From NCBI RefSeq assembly GCF_000787575.1, contig NW_012236486.1, positions 1 through 29,432 on the forward strand: a DNA stretch of 29,432 nucleotides. The letters run 5' to 3'. The first letter of the stretch is position 1. Each line of letters opens with the position of its first letter. The DNA comes from Acytostelium subglobosum LB1. Lineage: Eukaryota; Evosea; Eumycetozoa; Acytosteliales; Acytosteliaceae. Below are positions 1 through 10,203 of the stretch, one piece after another. The translations under genes were made by a program, and so were the position numbers. Under the pieces are notes generated by a model. It worked only from the letters and a program-made list of their open reading frames with translations, did no database searches and was not told the DNA's origin.

Positions 1-529
1 TGGTAGCATTAACATTGCTACCCACCTATTGGATGATGTCGACAAACGATTGCCAGAGGAGCATGACGAGTGTATGCAACAGGTGCAGGACGACCAAGAT
101 CTGAATGTTCTGAATCTGTTCCAAGCTGGCATGAAGGTGCTCGCTCAGACGAACCATGAAGGAGACAAGGATACATGGTGGGAGGGCGTCATCGTCTATG
201 ATCACTATCCCAACTACGTCGTCAAGTACAACCATAGGAAGTATCGTACGTCTGAAGAAACTGAACTCGTTCGAGTTGAGAGACTGCGGCCAATCAACAA
301 GATACAGCTGACACAAGACGATGACGTTTGCTTAGGAATGGTTGTGCTGGTGTTCTATGACTCCAAGTACTACACTGGTCGCATTGTTGACGAGAGTTGT
401 GGTCACATATCTACTGCCTCTGGAAGAGTAACAAAGAAGAGAAGGATACTGAAGAAGAGTATTACCATATATATATCTGTAATCAATGTTCATCACGATG
501 CCAAATGGAACACACTGTTCAGACTTTGA
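1..529 (+). CDS. Tudor/Agenet-like protein, 5' partial
   Basis: The frame is open from base 2 and ends at 527-529, so the true start lies outside the window; the first possible start-like codon at 29 is only TTG. The protein shows two short beta-barrel-like blocks. One (about 125-300) contains GMKVLAQ, WWEGVIV and YVVKYNHRKY; the second (about 340-395) contains GMVVLVFYDSKYYTGRIVDE. This spacing of small hydrophobic strands resembles Tudor, Agenet or SGF29-like readers of modified histones, but I cannot assign a family. The tail is basic (VTKKRRILKKS). An alternative frame (about 397-695) is also open, so an unseen splice or a frameshift near 400 could change the C-terminus. An AATAAA lies at 565-570, a reasonable polyadenylation signal. 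Confidence 0.4.
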   Translation, partial: GSINIATHLLDDVDKRLPEEHDECMQQVQDDQDLNVLNLFQAGMKVLAQTNHEGDKDTWWEGVIVYDHYPNYVVKYNHRKYRTSEETELVRVERLRPINKIQLTQDDDVCLGMVVLVFYDSKYYTGRIVDESCGHISTASGRVTKKRRILKKSITIYISVINVHHDAKWNTLFRL

Positions 530-658
530 TCTCATCAACAACACACTCAATACAAAATAATTCAAATAAATGCAAGAATAATCTTATCGCTCATACAACT
601 GGTCATTGCGGCCCGCACACTCAGTTGCCAAACCTGCCGCACAAAAATGAATTCGACT

Positions 659-2362
659 CTAAGTCGATGAATCTCCCACAGGAGTTGTATGCGTGGACAC
701 CTCCACGATTAATTTGTTGTGAGGTGTGAGATAGCGAGGTGCGATGATGTCACTGTCCAGAAGCTGTTGAAATAAATCGAGACGGATGTTGGCTTCTTTG
801 ATTCTGTTGAGATCACTGATGCATGTCCACAGTATACTGAGAGTAAATGGAAGTTCGTGTCGTGGAATCAAGCCAATAATCGCTGATCGCACATCACAGT
901 GGAGTAGGTATCTAAAGTTGTACTCCTGTGTGATAAATAAATCTGGATGGTCGTGCAAGATTGATTGAACGATCAGAGTGGCCACCTTGCCAACCTCTGA
1001 TTGAGGAGCTGTTCATAGTCAGATTTCGACATCACCTGTTGCCGCTGATGCATCAGACGCTCCACTGCCTTAAACATCTCAAAGTTGCTGGAGAGAAGCA
1101 AGCTCTCGAGTGTCGATCTGCTGAAAGTGATGTTTGGACGGGTGACAAGTTGTTGAAGTAGAGTATCAGACTGAATCGATGGGTGGATGGAGCCCACTAT
1201 GTACACTTTAACCTCGTTGTCCAAGTGATCCAATAGGAACGAGACGACCTCTATGCACCCTCCATGTTCCACTGCGATGCCAATGGAAATCGAACCAATT
1301 GCGAATGGCAGTCCAGTGTCAATGCAATGGGAATGTATCAGTTGAAGCAGCTCCAGGTTGCCATTGAGAGCGGCAGCCTCGATAAAGCAGGTGGAGCTGT
1401 CAAAAATGTCAGACTTTCCTGCTTTGAACTCGAGATAGATGAGGTAGTTCTCGATGGAGGAGCAGATGGTAGTTGAAAGCCAATCAACATCTCGAATGAC
1501 CTGTGGGAATGTCCGGTGCATGTTTTCGAGCATCTCCAGGCTAAAGTATTGGTGCAAGGTGGAGCTGAGTATTTGGCGTATCTGGTAGTCTTGAATGCAG
1601 TCAGCAAGCACGCCAATCCAGGTGATGAACTCCTGTGCATCGCACACTGATCCAATCGACTTGATGAGAGATGGATTCTTCTCCCATCTGATGGTATCGC
1701 GCGAGCAATGGAATTGGTGCACATGCTTCATGATGACCTTGAAGAGTTGGAAGTCATCCACCAGGGACCATTCTATCTCTTTAATGTTGATGTGATGCTT
1801 TGAATCCTGTGGACCTCCACTATAGCTGTTGGCCAGGAGGAAGGAGAGAAACTCTGTATCTTTGCTCTTGATGGCAGTCTCAATGGCCTCATACTTCAGA
1901 AGATTGTGAAACACTTCTCCTTTGTTTCGGTTGTACTCCAGAATAAGATGAGTGATCTGACGATTCTTGTGCTTGGCGGCCAATGTCAACAGACGACGCA
2001 ATGGTTCACTGTCCTGTTCTGGAGTATTGCGATGCTTATCTTCATAGCCCTGGATTCTGTCGACCCATCCTCTGAACAATCGACGATGGAGCATTCTGAT
2101 TGATGGTTGTTGTTGGTGCTATTGTTGTTGTTTTTGGTTGGACAGGTTGTGTAGGTTGTTTGTTGAGTGGCACTTTCTCGTCAATGATGGCAATCAACTC
2201 TCCAAATCGTTGGGCAAACAGATGAGTTCTGCCATGGATGATGAATTGAGAGAGTGAGCGTCTGTCATCCAACTCTAAATCTCTGAGTTGGCGCAAACAT
2301 GGCAAGGTTGAGGCTGGTGGAAGGCGATTCGAGAAGCCCCGCCCAAATGTGAGCTTGGTCAA
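659..2362 (-). pseudogene. Frameshifted, truncated dictyostelid ankyrin-like protein
   Basis: Three minus-strand frames (2362-2042, 2094-973, 985-659) align end to end with the intact 876-residue protein at 19239-21869. Shared landmarks are RSLSxxxIHGRT, LAxKHxNRQI, KDTEFLS/NDTEFLS, LExxxRTxP and LLDSDII. Frame changes fall near 2042-2120 (net +1) and near 973-990 (net -1, beside a short A/G run). The copy stops after the LLDSDII block, so roughly the last 270 residues of its relative are missing, and it lacks the relative's N-terminal VFRIAMIRRQIF segment. It is fused in series to the upstream FNIP gene. Either the locus is a decaying chimera, or some indels are sequencing errors; the missing C-terminus argues for real decay. 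The function of this family is not established; ankyrin-like repeats suggest protein binding. Confidence 0.6.
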
Positions 2363-3297
2363 GGATGAGGGCAGAAGTCCATCTTGTCAAAAGGATGATC
2401 GTAACTCTCTAAGTGGAGAGTGTGGACCGATGAGGGTATTGAGCCAACACAGAGCGGCTTTTTGAAGCTCTCTCCAAGATGAAGATAGGTGAGGCTTTGA
2501 GGCAAGTCTTTGGGAGTAATCTTCTCGTTGAATCCTTTGCCAAAGGTGAGTGATCGCACCGACGATGGAATGTATCCAGGAAAGAGTCTGCATTCAACAT
2601 CCCGTCCAGGGTCGATGCAGAGATTCACAACTGAACTTGGAAGGAAACATTTGTCCAACTTAAGATCACCGCAATGTTTTAGATGGAGATCAGTGACAGA
2701 GTTTGGGATGGCGCCAGAACTGATGTTCACACCAATTGAGTACTGTCCAGTGATTGAGAGCTTTGTTACTGATGAAGGGATCACACCAGTGTTGAGTTCT
2801 TCGATTCCATCATCAAAGTGTAGCTCTGTGACCGATGATGGAATGGTTCCATCAGTGATATTATAGGTGAAAGAGACATCACTGTCAGACTCGATGGTCT
2901 TATCATTAACCGATCCGAATGTGAGACACTCGACACCATCCCCGGGGATGTTGGAGTGATCCAATTGGAACTGAGGATTGGCAATCCAGAGATGCTTGGT
3001 GTGTGGTGGGATGGGTCCAGGGATGATGCGATGAGCCACATAACAAGTTCCTCCAAAGTGCGCCAGTGATTGAATGAGCAGCTCCTTGTATGACTTTAAT
3101 ACGAATCTATTGCATTGGGATGACTGCAAGGCAAGCACAGTGTAATCCAATCGAATGTCCTTTTTCGAGAAGATGAGATAATGTTGTCTCTCATTGAACA
3201 GACGACGACAGGTCAGCGACAACAAGATTAAGTCGGCGTTGTCCTCCAACTTGGAGACGATCGTTTTTAGTAAATAAGTGGAGAGATCTGATAACAT
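2359..3297 (-). CDS. F-box/FNIP repeat-containing protein
   Basis: The first ATG is at 3297; one codon upstream there is only a TTG. The N-terminus (LSDLSTYLLKTIVSKLEDNA, then SLTCRRLFNER) matches the F-box-like start typical of dictyostelid FNIP proteins. From about residue 135 there are at least seven FNIP repeats with the core I/LPSSVxxL: IPSSVTEL, IPSSVTKL, IPNSVTDL, LPSSVVNL, IPSSVRSL, LPQSLTYL and IPSSVHTL. FNIP repeats form a leucine-rich-repeat-like solenoid, and the F-box suggests an SCF ubiquitin-ligase adaptor, which is inference. The frame stops at 2359, but an eighth repeat (LPSSLTKLTFG) follows at once in another frame, so a single missing base near 2365-2372 ends the protein early. 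The reading then continues into the ankyrin-like pseudogene. Confidence 0.7.
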   Translation of the reverse strand: MLSDLSTYLLKTIVSKLEDNADLILLSLTCRRLFNERQHYLIFSKKDIRLDYTVLALQSSQCNRFVLKSYKELLIQSLAHFGGTCYVAHRIIPGPIPPHTKHLWIANPQFQLDHSNIPGDGVECLTFGSVNDKTIESDSDVSFTYNITDGTIPSSVTELHFDDGIEELNTGVIPSSVTKLSITGQYSIGVNISSGAIPNSVTDLHLKHCGDLKLDKCFLPSSVVNLCIDPGRDVECRLFPGYIPSSVRSLTFGKGFNEKITPKDLPQSLTYLHLGESFKKPLCVGSIPSSVHTLHLESYDHPFDKMDFCPHP

Positions 3298-3449
3298 CAA
3301 TGATATATATTTGTGTTGAAACCCAATTGATAATTAACATTGACAAAAGTGCGCGCCTTAATCTTGCAGGTTCAAATTCAAGGCTGCCACACCAACTATG
3401 ATCTAGCACTGTCAACAGAGCTTGGAGTACGCCTCAATGAACTAATAAA

Positions 3450-3695
3450 CACAAAGTAACTTCGTGGTTCGAGTGACCAAAGAGATTGCGAGACTTGAAA
3501 CAATGAGAAGCGATTGGATGTGAAGTGATGATCGACCAACTCTTTGAAAGAATCGAAATCGCCATCAAGTGCCAGTTTATTCTCCAACAATGTTGACCAG
3601 GAGGAAGGGACCATTTCTTTCTATGACTGTCTCAATGGCCTCATAAGTGAGAAGATGTCATATAAACGTTTTTAAATAACCTACACGATTGTAAG
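3450..3695 (-). pseudogene. Relic of the same ankyrin-like family
   Basis: Conceptual translation of the minus strand gives, with stops and a frame change, SYNRVGYLKTFI, then LLTYEAIETVIERNGPFLLV, then LALDGDFDSFKELVDHHF. These line up in order with YNRNKGEVFHN, LLKYEAIETAIKSKDTEFLS and EWSLVDDFQLFKVIMKHVHQF of the neighbouring gene at 973-2094. The relic therefore covers about 80 codons of the family, broken by an internal stop and a small deletion. It abuts the 3' end of the O-methyltransferase gene. It is not expected to encode a protein. Confidence 0.5.
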
Positions 3696-3699
3696 ATGA

Positions 3700-4825
3700 T
3701 CAAGATGTGGTTGCAGTTGCCTTTACCAATATAATCAATGATGGTAACATCTCCATTGACACAACACGCTCAACTTCCAATCCACACTCTGTTGCCAATG
3801 ATTGGTACTCCTTCAATGTCCTCTCCTTGCCATCATTATAATTGAGCATCCCTATTGAATGAATGAATGAGTGAGTAAGGGAATAACCTGACTGATGACG
3901 ATGCATCACAATACATACTTATGTCCATCCATACTACCGGTGACTGTTTCTCATTCTTCTCATTGTTGACGAGGAATTCGTAGAGATAGATCTTGGACGA
4001 TGGCTTCATTGAACGTACAACAGTGCAGAGTATGTCTTTGGCACATTGATCACTCCAATCGTGTAGGATACTCTTGAGTATAAAACAATCACCTGTTGGG
4101 ACTGATTCAAAGAATGATCCACTGACGTCCTTGAATCGAGCATTGAGTTGAGCTGTGCGCTCTGGCATCGACGTTTGGAATTTCTCAATTAGTCGTGGCA
4201 GGTCAAAGTTGATGCCCAGCTTGATGTTCTTGTTGACCTTGAGTATCTCGCTCAGCAGAATGCCTTCTGATCCTCCGACATCAACCACTGTATCAAACTG
4301 GCTGTAGTCTGATTGGGCCACCAACAATGGTGCTATCTTGTAGGTGATGGCTGTCATTCCCTTACCAAACACAAGTGCTTCCTCTTGTCGCTGCTCCAAC
4401 TCCTCAAAGAACTTGTTTGAGATTGTGTTGCCGCTGCCTGTCGATAGATCGCTCTTTGTAACGACCTCTGGGAACAACTCCCATGTCTTGAACACGGTTG
4501 GCAGTCCCGTAGCCAGCACAAAGTTGCCAAAGTTCTCGTTTCGCATTGCTATCGACTCCTCTGTGTGCTCAAACATGTGGCTTGCCCCACTCTCATCGTC
4601 TTCACACTCCCTGAACACTCCGACTTGTGACAGAGCGCGCATTAATCGATAGAGTATGCTGGGATCACAGTGCACCTGTTTTGCAATCTGATCAGAGGAC
4701 ATTCTTCCATTGGGCTCGATACAGTTTGCAACATTGAGTTGTGCTACGGTGTATAAGGCACGGGACTTGGCCATTCCATTCACTATGTCAACCAACTTGC
4801 CAACAGCTTTGAAAGGTGTTTCCAT
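3700..4825 (-). CDS. SAM-dependent O-methyltransferase (COMT-like)
   Basis: Exon 1 is 4825-3919 and exon 2 is 3851-3700. The 67-bp intron (3918-3852) begins GTATGT, ends AATAG, and joins WMDI to RMLNYNDGKERT. The product is 352 residues from the ATG at 4825. An N-terminal helical dimerisation domain (about 10-110) is followed by the SAM-binding motif VDVGGSEG (181-188) and the motif ILHDWSD with the expected catalytic histidine at residue 255. These are hallmarks of plant/fungal-type small-molecule O-methyltransferases. In dictyostelids this family includes the enzyme that methylates the DIF-1 precursor and several relatives. The substrate here cannot be told from sequence. Length and motifs look intact. 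Confidence 0.87.
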
Positions 4826-5449
4826 TATTTATAAAGATATGTATTCTAATAGAAGATGTTCTTTAAAATGAATGGGTGATAAAGATCATCCCCGTATCGC
4901 TCACTCAATAATCACAAATTTTCCAAATAAGGTAAATGTGTGTAGTTATAAATAATATAATTTCCGATCCAATCTTAATTAATAATCCGATGGGGTAAGT
5001 TTATTGATGATGATGATGTTGATGAAGCAGACGACTGATTCATCCACCACCCTCACAATAACACACATACATGATGGTGTGGTGTAAATAGGATTCGGAG
5101 TGAGAAAGGGGGTGAAGTGGGGGAGAAGTTGGGTGTCCAAAGACTGAAGTAATGTCCACTGTCTGTCTGTCTTGTTGATGTCGTGCTAGTGTGAGTGATT
5201 GAGATAGTAGTGCAACTCTACATAGTCTGACTATTGATTTCAGAGTATCATCTTGATTCATACATTTATTCATTCACCAGTGGGTGTATATACAGCAATC
5301 AACATCCAACTTCATTAGTCATCAATCTAACAAATATTAGTAGTCCTAGTGATAAAGATATATATTAAAAAATATTAATTCAACTATAATTATTGTTCCA
5401 ATCCATCATTCATTCATTCTATTATAAATTTAAAGTTTAAAATATAGAT
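4826..5449. other. Intergenic, divergent promoters
   Basis: This is a 624-bp AT-rich spacer between the O-methyltransferase (-) and the orphan gene (+). It contains TTTATAAA just upstream of the former ATG (4828-4835), TATAAATT at 5423-5430 upstream of the latter, a GATGATGATGATGTTGATG tract near 5008-5026 and CATTCATTCATTC near 5409-5420. I see no convincing gene or RNA. Confidence 0.5.
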
Positions 5450-5968
5450 ATGTCTTGTATAACAAGGAAATGGAGAAACTCATACTCTGGGTCATCATCA
5501 TCATTAGAGATGAACACCATAAACAATAGTGATAGAGCGGCCACTAGACCATTAGACAACATTTCCAATCAATTAAATCAACAACCAACTAATAATAATA
5601 GTAATAGAATATTAATACACGCACAAGATGTTGTTGAACTACCCGCTGACATAACCGATATTCTGGAACCTAGACCAGTCAAGTCAACAAAGCTACAGGA
5701 ATTACTGAAAGGAAAGATGAAGGAGATGTTTGGACGCCTGGTAAACAATGAGGAAATGATCCGTGAGGGAAGGGCATTCGATAAGAGTCGAACCACCTTT
5801 GAGCAGATGATATATAGAGCACATGAAAGAGCCGAGAAGCAAATCATCGTAGCCAACCGAGTACCCGTTGTCATCAACACCTGTCGTACAAACACTGCTG
5901 TGTCCACCACCACCACAAATACTCAAGTCTACGCACCAGTAAGCAGTTATCATTCAAGAGCTGCCTAG
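5450..5968 (+). CDS. Hypothetical protein, 172 aa
   Basis: ATG at 5450, stop at 5966-5968, no intron needed. I do not recognise the family. The first 60 residues are rich in S, N and Q, as is common in dictyostelids. Residues about 62-140 form the only region that looks structured: VVELPADITDILEPRPV is followed by a charged helical stretch (LQELLKGKMKEMFGRLV, then MIREGRAFDKSRTTFEQMIY). A T/N-rich tail follows. No signal peptide or membrane segment is visible. TATAAATT lies about 20 bp upstream and an AATAAATATA stretch at about 5995-6004 could be the polyadenylation signal. The reading frame is reasonable but unsupported by homology I can name. Confidence 0.6.
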   Translation: MSCITRKWRNSYSGSSSSLEMNTINNSDRAATRPLDNISNQLNQQPTNNNSNRILIHAQDVVELPADITDILEPRPVKSTKLQELLKGKMKEMFGRLVNNEEMIREGRAFDKSRTTFEQMIYRAHERAEKQIIVANRVPVVINTCRTNTAVSTTTTNTQVYAPVSSYHSRAA

Positions 5969-6058
5969 ATGTATCCATAATGTGACCAACACCTAATAAA
6001 TATAGTATATATAGTGTATGTTATTGAATTGATTGATTTGATTGATTGAGTTATCGAC

Positions 6059-8495
6059 TCAGGAGTGAGTGGTGTCATTGACTTCTGGCATCTCTCTTGA
6101 ACTACGTATGTTATGGATAGATTGATGAAGTGCTTCAAATGATGATGACAGTGTTGGAGCCGCGATCAATGAGGATCGAAGCGAAGAAGAGGTGGGTGAT
6201 GGTGCCGCAGGTGAATATGTTTGCATGTTTAGACTTTGTCGAAGCATCTGCTGCATGTTGTCCTTGTTGGACAATGAGCTGGAGGGGAGGGAAGAGGTTA
6301 GGGTGCTCGAGCTAAAGTTGTCATGCTCTAGATGATGGAGTTCATGATCATGGCCACCTAGATTGTGTTGATGATGAGGGATCAACTCGATGGTGTCATC
6401 ATCAGAAGAAGATTGTTGTTGACCACGTGGACTGTTACCATCGGCTTGCTCAATGATTGTGTCCATCTCAATCATGATGTCGCTGTCGTTGAGGTCTTGG
6501 TATGCGTTGTCCACGCCACTTGCCACCTCTCGCTCGCCTCTTGGTGGCTGCGAGCTGTTCTTTGTGAACCACGGATGAATGCGTTCGTCTAGTCGCGAGA
6601 AGAATGAACCAATGGCGCGACCCTTGAAGTTGGTCTCGATGTGTATGGGCTTGCCAATCAAGTCCATTGTGATATCGTCCTCGGCCGACTTGATCTTGAG
6701 TGCCTTGAGAACAGGGAATGTACTCAATCCAAATACGATAATAGTGAAGTAGACCAATAGGAGCATCTGTGTCTTGATGTACGCCTGGTACTCTGAGTGG
6801 AACTCATCAGACATGCTCAGAGAGAATGAGACAGCACCTCGCAGACCAGACAAGAAAACGACAAACTGTATCGGCATCGGTATGGCGCTGAATCTAAACT
6901 TGTTAAGAAGTCCAAGTATTGGGAACACTGCCAATGCTCTTGTTGCAATGAGGAATAGCTAACATTACATGTTTGATTCGTCGTTGATTGATTTGTGAGT
7001 GAGTGTGATTGCGTACCAACAATGCAGTTCGTAAGGGTACTTACAATGCTCCACAAGAAGAATGAGTAGCTAAAGGCGAATGAGTGAAGTGGTAGTGCCA
7101 GTCCAATGTAAATGAATGTGATTGTCTCACAGACGAATGCTCCCATGCGCAACATCTGTGTTGTGTTGTGTTTGGAGTCATTTGAAAGGCTATTATATCC
7201 ATACTTCTGGAATGCAATGCCACAAAAGAAGGCTATTTGTGATGTGATTTGATGGATTGGTTCGTTCAATATTAGCTACCTAGTCTACTGATCATTTGGA
7301 ATGAGATGGAATGAAAGAACATACCAGAGAGGATACCAGAAAAGTTGAGCGCATCTGCCAACAAGTAGGATATATAGGCAAAGATAAAGACAAAGAGTGA
7401 CTCGATCGCAGGATACCTGTTGATGTTCAACCATTTCAGTAGCAGGGATAATGTGAGTGCAACTGCTACACCAAGTACAAGGCTGCCAATGCTCGAGCCA
7501 ATGAATAGTAGTGCAGGTATCCAAAGTTGATTGAGTGAGTATCCAATCACAGACTTGAACAATATCACCGACACTGCATCATTGAGTATACTCTCCCCCA
7601 ATACAATAAGATACAGCTTAAGGTCAACATCCAATGCCTTGAATATTGCCAACGTTGCTACTGGATCTGTTGCACAGGCAATTGAAGAGAAGCTATATAT
7701 ATATTGTCAATATAGAGTATGAGCAAGTGGTCATGTGATTGAATGATCATATGCCCTGTGATTGGATATACATACATGAACGTATCTTTCCAAGGGAGAT
7801 TCATTGAGATTCCAAGTTTGCCGACCAGTTGAAGTCCAAACGCTGTACCAAAGAATGATATGAGTGTACCAATCGTTGCCAGCATGAGTATTGGCATAAA
7901 GTTGGAAAAGAACTCGGACTGAAGTGATGGTGCGTTAGAGGGATAGTTCCAAATATTGATTGAACATGATGATATATACCTTTGTTAAAGAGAATCCAGT
8001 CTCAAAGATGATACATGGGAGTAGGAACAGAAAGAATAGTTCGGGGTTGTAGGTTGAGACATGCTTGACAATGTCGTTGCTATTGCCAAAGAGGAATCGT
8101 ACAATGCATCCTAGTACAACTCCATAGAGTATGACGGCCAGTGACTCTGGAAGGTAGCGTAGATGCAGTTTGATCACTAAATAGACCACGAGAATTGATA
8201 GTAGAAGTACCATCAAGAATACCAAAATGATTATACTGGCATTCTGTTGACATCCCAATGCAGGATCACATCCATCCTCAACTGATGATGTCGATGAGAA
8301 TAGTTGCTCCAACTTCTGTCCATGTGTTGTTGTGGATGTTGTGTTGGTTGAGGTTGATGGAAGTTCATACAAATAGGATGATGATGAGCTTGGTGAAGCA
8401 TTCGCAGTGACCAAGGGGCAAAGTAGTGATGTGAGAATGCTGGTAATCAGCAGCAGCAGCAGCAACAAAGTTGATCGTCGACTAATGTCGCTCAT
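6059..8495 (-). CDS. Na+/H+ exchanger (CPA1/NHE family)
   Basis: Five exons: 8495-7980, 7918-7776, 7692-7325, 7232-7045 and 6958-6059. All introns are GT-AG and the total is 2115 nt, giving 704 residues. I start at the ATG at 8495, which opens a clear signal peptide (MSDISRRSTLLLLLLLITSI and on); the upstream in-frame start at 8552 is only TTG. About a dozen membrane segments follow. Family motifs seen are GFSLTKSEFF, TDPVATLAIF (about 228-237), GESILNDAV with the ion-binding Asp near 258, and SGLRGAVSFSL (about 442-452). The cytosolic tail is S/H/D-rich. Wording of the motifs is closer to organellar NHE6-9 types than to plasma-membrane NHE1, so an endosomal or Golgi role in pH control is a fair inference. 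D. discoideum has nhe genes of this family. Confidence 0.93.
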
Positions 8496-8950
8496 TGGAG
8501 AATCTGATTGTTTGATTGATTTGACTTGATGTATGGTGAACTGATTGATCAATATATTGTATCGAATAAGTGAATGAACACAAAGAGATACAATATATTT
8601 AGTAAATGTTATTCGTTTGCGATAATGTTGGATTGTTGGACTTGGAAGGTGATGATGACACTCATCAAGTTGCTGTTGTTGATGGCGGTGCTGCTGCTGC
8701 TGATGATGATGATAATGTTTCTAATGTTGTTGATGTTGGCGTTCATACAATGCACCCTTTAGATTAGTTAGTACTGTTCAAAGGAAGTGATTTAGTACTT
8801 TGAATTATATGTATGTATGTATTTATAACTATGATCAGTTCGAATGAAAGGTCTATTGCGAATCCTTTTTTTTTTTGATCGCAAAATCCGATCAGGTGAT
8901 CCATTGAAAGCACCTGCAGGTTATTGTTATCTAAGTTATTGTTTGTTAAG
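8496..8950. other. Bidirectional intergenic region
   Basis: This 455-bp region separates the divergently transcribed exchanger (-) and phosphopantothenate-cysteine ligase (+), so it should hold both promoters. It contains a GCT/GAT trinucleotide tract at about 8690-8715, a TATGTATGTATTTATAA stretch near 8810-8827 and a T10 run near 8868-8877. The open frame at 8574-8762 is just the translated trinucleotide tract. No gene is visible. Confidence 0.5.
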
Positions 8951-10098
8951 ATGACAACTACACAAGACCACTACAGCTTAGATTCACTACCAGAGAATGT
9001 TCAGAGGTTCTATAATTCAGTGATAGTACCACCTGATTATGAACAGAACTTACAGACTATCAAGACATTTGCACAACAATGTTCAATGTCAAGGTCAAAG
9101 ACTATATTGATCACAGTATGTTGTTGTTGATTGACTGATTGATTTATTGATTGACCAATTCTAACATCACATACATCTGTTTAATAGTCAGGTGGTACGA
9201 TGGTACCAATGGAGAAGAACATGGTGAGATATCTGGATAACTTTAGTGGAGGTGGTCGTGGAGCAGCCACGGCAGAGTACTTCCTGGAGCAAGGTTATCA
9301 TGTGCTGTTCTTGACGAGGAAGAACTCGTTGCAACCATTTATTAGACACTTTATGACAAAGGACACTACTATATTCACCTATCTATGCTATGATGTCGAG
9401 AATCACTGTGCGAGAATCAGTGACACTTACAAATCACAAGTGTCCCATCTGTTTATGAAGTGGAAGTCATTCTCTGACTCTGGTCGCTTCGTCACCATCA
9501 ACTTTGAAACTGTTGGCGAATACCTCTACTATCTACGTGCGTCCACAATCGAGCTCAACATCCTTAAACAGAATCTCATCGTCTATGCCGCTGCTGCCGT
9601 CTCTGACTTTTACATTCCTCTCGATCAAATGGTAACGTTAATGTGCCAACCAATCAATCAATCAATGACAACTACTAACCTCACTCAATCGATTTAATCA
9701 AGTCTGAGCACAAGATACAATCAAACAAGGGAGGTTTGAGGATTGAGTTGGAACCTGTACCAAAGATGCTGAAGCAGGTGATCAGCTTGTGGTGTCCACA
9801 GGCCTATACCATTTCATTCAAGTTGGAGACTGATATCAATATCCTGGACTCCAAGTGTATCAACTCATTGAGCACGTATCACCATCAGTTGGTCATTGGC
9901 AACCTGCTCTCGGACTATAGGAACTGGGTGGTGTTCCACTCTCCCCTCCTCTCAGAGCCACAATACATTCGAAAGACCGAGCAACAGATTCAAGACCGAG
10001 TGGACATTGAACCAATGATTGGCGAGAGGATCAAGGACTTCCATGCCAAGTACTGTGCACAGTCACCCGTCCACTCCACAACAACATCCAATGCTTAA
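8951..10098 (+). CDS. Phosphopantothenate-cysteine ligase (PPCS)
   Basis: Exons 8951-9115, 9188-9631 and 9703-10098; introns of 72 and 71 bp with GTATGT/GTAACG donors and AG acceptors. The total is 1005 nt, giving 334 residues. The ATG at 8951 is chosen because the earlier start at 8924 is TTG. The enzyme joins cysteine to 4'-phosphopantothenate in coenzyme A synthesis. Diagnostic motifs are [11 protein letters not shown] (about 54-64; the exon 1/2 junction falls between T and S), [20 protein letters not shown] (about 68-87), [12 protein letters not shown] (about 188-199) and SFKLETD in exon 3. Length is close to animal PPCS (about 310 residues). It is a stand-alone CoaB-type ligase with no fused decarboxylase domain, as in other eukaryotes. 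Intron 2 contains an ATCA tetranucleotide run. Confidence 0.92.
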
Positions 10099-10203
10099 CA
10101 TGAGTAGACAACCTCTTGGTGACAAACATTAATCAAATACAATTATTAATAGTACTACTTTATTGGATTGGAATATAGGCAGAGGCAACAACATGGACAT
10201 TGC

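Noticed and set aside
3355-3400. GGTTCAAATTC as a tRNA B-box
   Set aside because: The flanking bases do not form a T-arm and no A-box or acceptor stem can be found.
5040-5273. Minus-strand frame in the spacer before the orphan gene
   Set aside because: Low-complexity translation with no domain, and it overlaps probable promoter sequence.
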